A DNA stretch of 64,000 bases. Origin: Apteryx mantelli. Taxonomy: Eukaryota; Chordata; Aves; Apterygiformes; Apterygidae. The stretch lies in assembly GCF_036417845.1 (NCBI RefSeq), contig NC_089982.1, positions 66,849,684-66,913,683 of the forward strand. The letters are read 5' to 3'. The first letter of the stretch is position 1, and the number at the start of each line of letters is the position of its first letter. A program made the position numbers and the translations under genes. This document shows, piece by piece, positions 24,451 to 59,847 of this stretch. The notes under the pieces are model-generated. The model saw only the letters and a program-made list of their open reading frames with translations. It made no database searches and had not been told where the DNA came from.

Positions 24451-24675
24451 CTGAGGTGCTGCTGATTGCTTGGAAAGCTTGTATGCTTCGTCATCAATAG
24501 CTAATTCTAATTTCAAATCCAGTCTGGAATCAGTCCCATCTAATCCTGTTCGTTCCCAAATAGCAGCCCCTGCAAACAATTTTGGGCTTATGTTTGCAGA
24601 TTCTGCTGTCACCAGTGAGGTTTTGCCTGGGTAAGGATGGCAGAATAAAGCACAACCAATCATTTCTCCAAGTAT
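24451..24675 (-). other. Exon-like open block, unassigned
   Basis: On the - strand, a pyrimidine-rich acceptor ('ctcttctctcag') is followed by 225 bases, exactly 75 open codons, and then CAG|GTATGC. The translation has ordinary, non-repetitive composition (for example GAAIWERTGLDGTDSRLDL). I recognise no family. The surrounding frame stays open over 24181-24696. It could be an exon of an unannotated transcript, a pseudogene piece, a transposon fragment or chance. No partner exon was established. Confidence 0.25.
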
Positions 24676-27600
24676 CTGAGAGAAGAGCTTGTCCATTAAT
24701 TTTCAAGTGTTTGTTCCACTGGCCTTAAATGCAGGTGCTCAGCTGTGTCTGGGGGGACATTTTGTTCTGCCCCACTTAGCCCTTTGCAAAGGGCCACAGG
24801 AGCTGGGGCTCAGGAGGCCACAGGAGCTGCAGTCAGTCTGCTCAGCCAAAGTGCACGGTTCCTTTATTTTCCTCTGGGTTATTTACAGTAGATAGAACAG
24901 ATTTACTGTTGCAGTAAGGTGGTGGTGGGGTGGTTGTATTATTTACAAGAAAACAATTCTTCCTTTGTTTCATATTTAAATTTTTAGCTCTTCCTCCAAG
25001 CTGACAATCCTGAACCTTTCCATTCAAAAGTTCAGCTGCACACCAGGCCATCTCATTTAGGTGGCTTAGCAAGTAGCAAACCAGCACATTACTGACATAT
25101 TCCTGACCAAACAACAGCCAGTAAGACTTTTCTGGCCAGCAGCTTAAGTCTACTAACCCACGGCTTCCCTTATACACAAATCCATTCCTATCCATTGCAT
25201 TTCTGTGGTTTGCTGTGCCCGGATCCTTATCAAGGACCCCAAAGTGCTGGAGGTGATGGTTCCTTAGCATCCTCAGTCACCATGACTTGGCTTTCCTTTT
25301 GTGCGCACCAGGTCATTCATGTTTCTGCATCTCAGGATATAAGCCACTGCTTGAAGAACTTTACAATCCAACTTCAACTGGGAAGTTAGATGAGGTGAGA
25401 GATAGTCAGGAGTTTTGCTGTTAAACTGCTGAATGTAAACTTTTTGATGGAGATGAACCAATCACAGTGAGCCTTTTCTGCAGGGAGAGAAAACTTCTCT
25501 AGTCCAAGACAGAATTTCTGACTTAAGAGGAGAGAGAATCAAGTTTAAGTTCTTGTTCCTGCTTCAAGAGGACTTAAGCCATGGCCTCAAGCCGTGGCCT
25601 CTTCTATGCCAGGGGAAATGGACCCAGAAATGGTTACCTGGGAGAGAGGCTTCCTCAGCCTCTCCCATCTGAGGTTGCATCGACATCTGTGAACTAACCT
25701 GAATTGGAAAAACAGGGAAATACAGATGATAAATCCCTGGAGCAACAATTATTGTACTTTGATGGGATGCAAGAGACCTGAACTCATGTCCCAACTTTGC
25801 ATCCAAAGCAAGCATCTTGACAAATGTCTTACTTTTTATCTTTTCCCACATATTTTTTACTTGGCCTTATGGCCTAGTAAAATACAGCAAACTTGTTAGC
25901 ATTAGGTAAATTCAGTATGCTCTCCCCTTGGATTGCAAACATGCCAGAGTTTACCTAGAAGATATCTCATACATCATTTCATATTTTGTACCTGAGCTTC
26001 TACTAGAGCATTTACTCACGACAATGAATTGCTAGAGAACTATAAAGATCGTCAGTCAGTTCTGCTAGAGTCCAACATCTTATTATATTGCTATCCAACC
26101 ATTAAGTTCTTTGATTTTTCTCATCTTATATTAAGTTTTTAGAAGAAAATGAATCAAATTCTGCCCATTAAGGTGACTTTCCCTAGCTGGTACTTGACAG
26201 AGGGGTTTCATGTGTGATCATTCCACCAGTAAAAATAAAACAATTTATCCTCTTGGCCTATATGGCAAGTAACAGTCAAATTTTAGTAAATGTATCCATT
26301 ACATGACTCATAAGGGACTAAGTAACTCATATCAGTCCTGAAATTTCCAGCAGCCTGACTTAAAAACTAGTGTTCACATCTGCTGTTACTTCTCTCCTTC
26401 CATCTTACATAAGAATTTGGTGATACTTATGTCTAACTTAAGGTCTAAACTCATTGTTTCAAGCCCCACCAGGGACCTGGACAAACTTGCTTTGTATAGG
26501 GATGTTACTATATTAAGACTATGAATTTTCTGCATCAGAAAAATGAAAAAGTCCAGTTTACCTTGCACATGTCATAGTACTTTTCTGGAGAACACTTCAC
26601 AAGCTGACTTACATTTAAATATCATTTTAAAAAGAAAAAAAAGAGAGGTACATTTTCCTAGTAAACACTGCATTAACAGAAACAAGATAAACATCAGCGC
26701 TGACAATGTTCACTCTAATATGACTGGCCACAAAAAATTTGCTTGTTGACTTGTTTGTTAAAACAGGATGGAAGGGCAGGAGGAAGAGAGAGAGGTTGGA
26801 TTGTCATTTAATGAGAAACTGATTAATAAACTTCCCTCAGATCCTAGCAGATGAAAAACAAAACTCTATCCATATTTCATACCTGCATTTCTCAATATAG
26901 CTAGATGAGCTAGCTGCAAACACATAGAGTCTCGCACATGATTTTAAAGAGCTGTGATTGCATGACCCATTTAAATTTTTTTCTTGCTGTGAAGATAGTC
27001 ACATTCGGGTAGCAAGTCTAGTCTACTGCTTTGTCACCTTAACTTTCTGTGAGAGGAAAGAGGTAGAGTTCGGGGTTTTTGTTTGTTTTCTAATTTAACA
27101 CATTCATATTGATAAGCTGTATCTGTTTTCTGTATCTGTTTACTGAAAAACTGTCAGCAAAAAATATTTTATGCAAAAGTAGAATTTTATCAAAATTTAC
27201 CAATCCAAGCTCTGAATTTCAAAGCAGTCCAGGATATAAAGACAGCTGGATCACAAGTTTTATGATGAAATATGTTTGGTTCAGAACAGCTTAGATAATG
27301 ACCAGGGTATCTGAAGGTAGAAAGACAAAAACAAACAAACAAACACCACTCTCTCTCTTTCCCATAGCAAAATACTCCACAGTAGTGAAAAGCATAAAAT
27401 TGTTATTATATTGAAAAATTAGCCACTTGTTAGGAACCGCAGACATGTTTGAAAGCTTAAACACTCACCTCTTGGACTTCTCCTAAAATAAGGGATAGAA
27501 TTTTATCAACATTACTTGAAAGTTAAATAAGGAATACACCATTTTTTTCAGATTATTGTTTATATGTCTATTTAATCTGCAAAGTAAAACTGTTTGCCAA

Positions 27601-29488
27601 AAATTGATTTAGAACTTTAAAACTTCTGAATGTTTAAAACTGGGAAGTTGAAATAAACATCACTCTCCCTGACGGAAGTCCCCACTGCAGGTAGAGTCCA
27701 GAAACCAGACGGCTCCTTCCACCCAGGCATGCTGCAAAAAGCAGTATGGGGTGGCAAGAGGACTGTCAAAACAGATACACACATCCACACAAACGTTAAT
27801 CCACATCAGGCCATTCAGAGTCATTGGTTTGGAGCACTACTCTGAAATTTGTAATCATTAATCTGTAACCTGCACAGTACGGATACAAGACATCATCATC
27901 TAGAAAAAGGTAAACCAGACCCCTGCTTCATCAAGAACTTTGAGTCAGTTGTCTGATTTGTCGATATCAGATTTAACACTGGGAGTTTATTTTTGAAGAA
28001 AAAGGTTTTGTTGTCATTGCAGAATGCTGTCTTTCTGCTTTGTATTACTGCAGATTGCCAGATTGTATCTTAGCAAATATAGTTAATCACAATGCCTGAA
28101 ACGACTTTTATACAAATCAGACTACAATGCTTACAAAATTCAAGCAGGGTAAAAGAACAACAGAACTGCTTTCTTTTCCATTGGAATGGAATTTGAAGAG
28201 CAAGCACACCCAGCTGAGAACAAGAAGTTCAAGAATAGGAAAAGAAAAAAAAAAGCCCCAAATCAATAGATTAACGAGGAGTAAAAGGACCAATGGAAGA
28301 CAACAGGGCACAAACCAGTCATCTGTGTCTTTTGGGTTTCATATATAGATATCTAGAGTGTTGTGGGGGACATGTTTATGCAAGTAAAGAAATATTTAGA
28401 GTTCACACAACTAAATTCTGCAACTACATGCACAAGTATCATGCAAACAAATCTGCAGCTGTAGTTGTCTAGATTTGCAGATGCTGCAACTGCAGATGCA
28501 GTTGTATTGAATGGAGACAAAAAAAGCCAAGTTTGAAATCACTGCTGTCATGTTTGTCATCCTTGATGAATACACCAGTGTGGATCTTGGGATCTTTTTA
28601 GCACATTCTGTTTCACAGCACAAATACCTCAGCTGGATTAGCTCTAAATAGATTGGGTCAAATTCTACCAGAATTAGCAAAATCAAGAAGAAACACCAGA
28701 ACAAACTGGTTCACTCAAAAAAGTCACTGGGCCCAAGACTGAATTAAAACTCATTCAGAAATTTTAGGTGAAAACTAATTATACATTTGTGGCCAGCTTG
28801 CTATTAAAACAGATAATTCGAAGACATAAAACATCATATGTATAGATTTGTGCTTCTATGCTTAATACAGTTGTTGGAATTACTAAAAATAGAACTATAA
28901 AGTTCTTTAAAAATTCTGATGATATAAACTTAGCTTTAAAGCTAGGTTTCTGTAAAGGATGGCCAATCAATTGCAATTTATTATAAATGTCTTCATGTAT
29001 CGATACAGCAATGAACAAATTAATGCAGTTGCTATAATTTATTTATATGTCAAAGGCCTCAAGCAAAGTCACTCACAAGAAGCTACAGGAGAGAGTAAGT
29101 GATAGAGGCAGAGATACAGAAGTAGTTTGAACGGCACAAAGTCACAGGCTGCCTGTTGAATGTATCTGTAGTGACTTACAGAAGCAGAGACTGACAAATT
29201 TCCCAGGGGACAAATCAGCAAATGGTACAAAAGTATGTAAGTTATTTAAGAGCAAAGAAGATTTAAGGTTTATATGAACATAGTTGAGAGAATATGACAG
29301 TAATTATAAATAAAAATGGATAATGACAAGCAAAGAATTTCTATATTAGAAAAAAGTAGAAATTATATGGCTTCAAATTAAGTGCATCATCTCAGGATAA
29401 AGAACTGCAGATCATTAAGGGCAGGTCTGTAGAAACTTCTATTCAATATACCTACAGACAGGTAAAAACAAACAAACGACCCCCCCCC

Positions 29489-29534
<46 letters not shown>

Positions 29535-31125
29535 CTTTCTTCTATCCCTCCCCCCCCCCAGCACAGCACTAGAAACAGCACAGAGAGATTACAGAAAGTA
29601 ATCTTAAAACTTATAGTTCATCTTATTTAACACTGACTCACTCATCTCTTAAGTTATAGAGCAGAATTTCCAGGTTCTGAGAAAAACTACACAAAAATAA
29701 GGGAAGCGACACTAGAATACAAAAGCAATAGTGCATGGAAAAGATGACAGCAAACTTTTAGTCACCTTTTTTCATGCTTGAACAAGGAGACAAAGAATTT
29801 GAAAGATGACAAATTCTTTATCAAATTCTTTATCTTTATTCTTTCTCAGACAGTGCGCAGTTAGCCTGCAAGTTTGCTTCTCTAGAGAGTCAAGACTTCC
29901 TGAACTTACTTTTACTTAGCGTACATAATTACTGTTGATATTCAACACAGGAACAAAAAAAACAAAAAAACAGGCTGTAACTCCTCATGTGTTTGGCTTC
30001 ACACTAAGTGTGCACTACTGGATATCAGAAGTAAATATTCTCTGCACGCATGCTAATCCCCAAACTGGAGCCTGTACAGTTTTTTATGCTTCTGAGAAGC
30101 ACGCCACACCACAGAGAAAGGTGAGCTACCTGTCCCAGTTCTGTAATCCTCATGTTCTGAAATGGCAATGTTCAGTGTAATCCTCCTGTCTTTTTCCTCT
30201 AGCCAAATAATTCCACACAATTTTCCTTTTAAACCTTTACTCTGGATTTTAACAGGATTTTATTCAGACTACCTGCATAGCTAATTGGCAAGGTTTAGAG
30301 GGAGAGATTTCTTTTTTAATCGGTAGTTCTTCATGTAGGATCAGCACCCCACACCCTCTGTTTCTTCCAAATATACCAACATTGAAGATTAGCAAGTGAC
30401 CCTTTCTTTTTGCCAAAACCTCAGAAGGGATCTAATTTCTACTGTCTTCTAGAAGAGTCTGAGTCAACTGCAGTCCATTTCTGGAATGATAAAGTCATCT
30501 TTTAAATACTTTTGAAATGTAACCTGCCCCTACTGTCCCTGTTACAAACAGCAGAAATTTATCTGCTCGACCAATGTTGAATTTTTATGCGTCTTAAACC
30601 ATAAGAGCTACATTTACCCACACAGATGTTTCAAGAAAATCTATAATGCTTCCTTATAATCTATTTAAATCATCAAATCTCCCTCTCTCGCTCTCACCAC
30701 ACCTTCTTAGCAACCAATTCTGGCCCCTTTGCTGTCTTACAACTAAACTAGTAACTTTTGCACTAGCTTAGTACAAAACTAGCAGTACTTCTACAATGGT
30801 AGGAATTTCTACCGTTCCAAATTCTCTCTCTGCTGTGTCCACTTCCCATCTCTTTTCAAGTCTCAGAAACTTTTGTTTTTTACTGTCTCACTTGTGCTTG
30901 CAAGCCAAAGATATAATTTCCTGTTAGTACTTATGGCCCTACTAGAGTATTCTCTCAAAGCAAGAAAAAAGCCAGCTTGCTCAATTTCTGTAGATCTAAT
31001 TATTAACCAATCAAAAGAAATATCAGACAGTCTGCACCCAAGGAACAGGATGAAAATAAATCAGATAAACTATTTGTAATAATAAAGTTGCTAAAGTTAA
31101 ACAATTAAACAGTTCATTTTTTCTT
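24676..31125. other. Intergenic, no gene recognised
   Basis: AT-rich. Contains a minus-strand open frame at 24842-25270 (142 codons, unrecognised) next to the exon-like block, an (ACAA)n run near 27330-27347, a CTGCA-rich palindromic patch near 28450-28505 and a CA microsatellite at 29493-29531. No known gene recognised. Confidence 0.45.
29480..29559. repeat. (CA)n microsatellite flanked by two C10 runs
   Basis: C10 at 29480-29489, then about 19 CA units (29493-29531), a CT-rich spacer, then C10 at 29550-29559. On the - strand the two runs are G10. Confidence 0.95.
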
Positions 31126-31160
31126 ATTTAATAAATAATATCAAAAAGTGAACCGGTTCT

Positions 31161-31191
<31 letters not shown>

Positions 31192-34100
31192 GGAAAAAAC
31201 AGTCTCTTGTCTAACTCCAGCAATTATACAAGCCATTATGAAACAGATTTAGATTTGGAGACCAGCTTTTTGGGTGGACATTCAATATCCCGTTTAATTG
31301 GAGTCCAGTGCGCATAGCCTCATAACTACTGATGACTTCTCCACTCCTGGGCTTGGTCTTCTTTTTTGTTGTTCTGGTTCCACTGATGACCTCACTGTTC
31401 TTTTGCCAAAAAAAAAAAAAAACAAAACAAAAAACCCCAACTTATTTCATATATAACATTGAAAAAAATATGCAAAAACATGGCAAATTCCAACATCTGA
31501 TCAAATCATAACTACCTTTATGCTATCATCATATAGATGTTCAATTATATTTGTTGCATCAACAGTAGCATGGCATTTTATCTTTTGCATTTTAAAAAAA
31601 ATGAAACCAGATATTATATGCACATACGCACAGAGAGTACACTTGACAAAAACACTTTCATGTGGTTTACATTTCACTTTTATTTATTCCTCAAAACCGC
31701 CCATATTGCAGGGTTTTTTTTCTTGATGAAATATGGAACTGAGCAATTAATTCTACAAAATTACGGTAAAAACTTGCTCAATTTTCTACCTTATTGCTAA
31801 GAAACTTTACAGGTGCACAGTTTGTAAAAATAACCCTTTTAAGACTGAATGTATACACATGCTACAGGATAAAAAAAAAAAAGAAAGCAATTAGCACAGC
31901 ACCTCCATATGGGGCAAATGCAGTGCTGAACATAGAAAAACGTTAACAAAGTTAGAACTGCTCATTTATTTTACAACTTTTTTATAAAGGGAAGAAATCG
32001 TTCAGTCCTAAAAGGGTTAAGTAGAAACCCTAATATACTTCTTTTTCTAACAAAGCTGCCACTCAATCCCACAGTACAGTGCTTGAAAACAAACTCAAAA
32101 GTCTGGCACAGGAAAGTATACACATTTGTTCAGTACTCATAAACACAGCTGCTTTTGAAAGAAAGTAAATAATATGGTTAATAATTGAAGAGCATTTAGT
32201 TTCAAAATGGACACCTCTATGGAGTCATTTAGTCTACAGTGGGTAGCTTACTTATGATAGCTAATTAGTTTCACTTGGCATTAATATTATGTGTACAGGG
32301 AATTCACAGATTTATTTCTTCAGTTCATGCCTTTTCAGGTAACCATTCTGATCTTATAAGTCTGTGCAATAAAAAGGATAGAATATCATTATTAACACAG
32401 TCGTGGGAAACCTTCAGGGGCAAATAATTAGGAAAAACATCAGCAGCAGGTTATTAAAGACTATGCTAGTGTTGAATTCTGAAATGCAGTTCCAAACAAA
32501 AAGAAAACAAGAAAAGGCATAGCTAAATTTGAGCACTTAATTTGCTTTTTCATCCTAAAGTTGGAACTAGAACAACATTCTGAACACAGACTCATTTTCT
32601 ATGTACATAGAATTAACAGCAGACTTAACAGCTAAAGTTGAACAGTTATAATAGTTTCATACTGAAACATTCTAAAAGTAGTTTAATCAAAATCTTTAGA
32701 TATTGTTAATATCATGAAAATTGATTAACAGCTCACAAGGCCAATAAATGTAACAATATCACCCCACAGGAAAAAGTTCAGGAAGATAATATATCTGAAC
32801 AACTGGACATCTTAACAACAGTAAGGACCTGGAAGACCATTTCTGTACTACAAATTACCTACTGGCAACAATGGAGCCACAAGCCCAAGGAAAAATACAG
32901 GGTTTTAAATGGTCTTGTAAGCAGAATTTAATAACCTTTTTTTCACCCACTAGGCTGTAGTGTGTAAAACAGCAGAAATTAGGCTAAGTAGTTAGATTCT
33001 TTACAAGTCAAAGAATATTATAATATACTCTATTGGGCAAACTTATTGCAAGAAAAGAAACTGAATATAAAAAGTATTGCATTTATATGTAAAAATTTTA
33101 AAATAATGAATATAAAAGCAGGTGTCAAGTTCTGAAAAGCTATTTAAAATATTCTTTGAAGGTTAAAAGGCTTGTTATGGTTTACCTACTGTGTGTATAT
33201 AATGTCTTGTTTTGGAATATCCTTCTAAATCTGATACATATCACTTATGTTAATTCTCAGTCTAATTAGTGCTGAAAAACTGTGGCCCTTGAATGAAGCA
33301 GTATTGTAAGATACTTATGTGCTTCTAACAAAAACACTGTGAAATGATTCCTGCCACAAAACAATTAAAAGAAAGTTACATAGCACATACACAAGTAAAC
33401 AGATTTGCAAGTAAATGCCAGTAAACAGTTTAAAACAGAGATAAGGCCACAATGAATTCTGCCCTTGGTCACTGAAACAGAGATGAGGTGAGGCAGTATT
33501 CACTAGTGCTAAGAACCAGCATTGTGACTATGTCATGGGAATAAGTATCATAATACAGAATAGCAAATATGAAGGCCTGTGGTGGAATACAAGCACATTT
33601 TAGAAGGACAGTGGCACTGACAAACTATTAGCTAAATGTGTTTTGTAACTGATTTCTTCCTTTAACCACATTGTTTTCAAGATATACAAAACATGTTCAA
33701 TGGAGCACTGAAGCAAGCATCAGAATGGAGCATCGCAGCAGACAAACATGGTGCAGAGACAATGCTTTAAAATGGTGGCGGTGTTGAAACTGGAATAAGT
33801 GGTCAGAAAATAACCCTATGAAAATGGTCAACAGATAAGCCCGAAGGCAATGCACTGTAGAAAGCCACAGGTTCATGTTTACACTGCAGTTGTGGCTCTT
33901 GCTTCAGGGTATAGTAAAGGCTGAACACACCATCAAATTTGTATTTTGGCTTTTAAAGAGGAAGGTCGCTATCAGAACTTGTCCTATGAGTCTATGCCTA
34001 GTTCTGTGACTACAAATGAACTACTGGGATATATTTTCAAATACAAATGAAGCAAGCAGGTTTACAAGGAGGGATAAAACATGGCAAGGTTAAAGTGAAA

Positions 34101-35539
34101 AACACACACAACAACCAACAAAGTCAAAGTGCAAATGAGCCTTAAATTTATGATGGAGAGAAGACTGGAACATTGCACAAGCTGTTGGCAGGGAAAGAGA
34201 AACCCACAGGAAATAAGGATGGGAGGAGTTGACATCTTGATAGTGCTTTTACCGTTTTCTATTTGCCCATTTCTAAGTAATAAAATTTACTTCTAGTTAT
34301 TATGGTATGATCACTTCACAATGAAAGCACGTTCTCAGTACAAGCCTTACACCAAAGTCTGGCCTAATTTACTCAACAGTATGAAGAAAAACATGCTTTT
34401 TGTGATTCCCGGTGATGAAGGGCATCACCTACCAATCCCATTTGTAGCACATACTTCTCATGATATTTTAGTTACATGCCAACAAGACAGAAGACATGCT
34501 GCCAAATGAAGTTATTGGGAACATTCCACTTCTGAAATAAAACATTTAACTTACACTTAATACAAATTATGTACAAGATTAGAAAACCTGAACAGATCCT
34601 GAAACATTTTCTGATGCAATATGACTGAGCAAGGAAGAGGGGGAGAAACACAGTAACAACCCTTCAAAAACACCAACGTATGCCTGTGACGTGAACAATC
34701 ATTAACATGACTGCTTGAGATGCCACTTTAAAAAAACCTCACGTAATGTTAGAACCTCATGAATTATCACTATAAATACATATTTTAAAAAAAGGAAAAC
34801 AGAAATAACTATTAACAATGACTGAAAACAGAGCACTAAAGTTAACATACATTGCATGTATTGCAGGCAAGGCAGAGGCATTTTTTAAAGCTTTTGCACA
34901 GACTTCATATAATCTTAAAAAAAATATGCTGGCCTTTACAAGGTTCTACTTGCTGAAATAAAAACAATTTCAGTTCATAAAAAGTCACAAGACTTCAGTT
35001 TAAAAAAAGGAACAGTTCCAGCCACAGACCAAAAATATATATATTTTTTTTAAACTGGAAGAGTATGGTAATTAGATTATACAAGCATGGTCAGGCTTGG
35101 AACCTGAATATACTTCAGAGCAAAAGCTCAGAGGAAAAAAAAATATAAACTATTTGGTAACAAAAGTGTACTATATGTTGTGATACAAAAAAGGTATGGT
35201 GAAAATGTACCTTTTATACTAAAGCTTATACAAGTTCCTTGGTCCATAAAAACTATGTGTTCATGTTTTCTAGTTTGCTCAACATGTATCCCAGCCACAT
35301 TTTTATTTCTTGCCCATTAAAAAAAACAGCTGAAAAATAGATTTTCAATAAAGTTATTATGTTTCGGATGTATTTTTTTTTATTGTGGCTTCTATATTTA
35401 AGATCAGCACTTGCAGGTACAAGGTTCAAATAACATCACCTAAAATGGAAAGGTGTTTTCCCATGAAACCACAAAAATTGTTCAGTTCTCTTGAATGTAG
35501 CACTTAAAAGTCAGTTAAAGTCCAAACAAACAACGGTAG
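31126..35539 (-). other. RBPJ: RBPJ 3' UTR (probable extent)
   Basis: Sequence downstream of the RBPJ stop codon on the - strand. No other gene is seen before the A-rich end near 31.15 kb, and mammalian RBPJ transcripts also carry a multi-kilobase 3' UTR. Candidate AATAAA signals on the - strand (TTTATT on +) lie at 35379-35384, 35302-35307, 32311-32316, 31965-31970, and two overlapping ones at 31679-31688. Several isoforms of different length are therefore possible. Only the start of this UTR is certain. Confidence 0.45.
31160..31183. repeat. T24 homopolymer (A24 on the - strand)
   Basis: Unbroken run of 24 T. It lies near the expected far end of the RBPJ 3' UTR and reads as poly(A) in that orientation. 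Confidence 0.95.

Positions 35540-59847
<24,308 letters not shown>

Noticed and set aside
31160-31183. Poly(T)/poly(A) run as the tail of a processed pseudogene
   Set aside because: No gene-like or retrocopy sequence adjoins it on the side a tail would require; a simple homopolymer fits.
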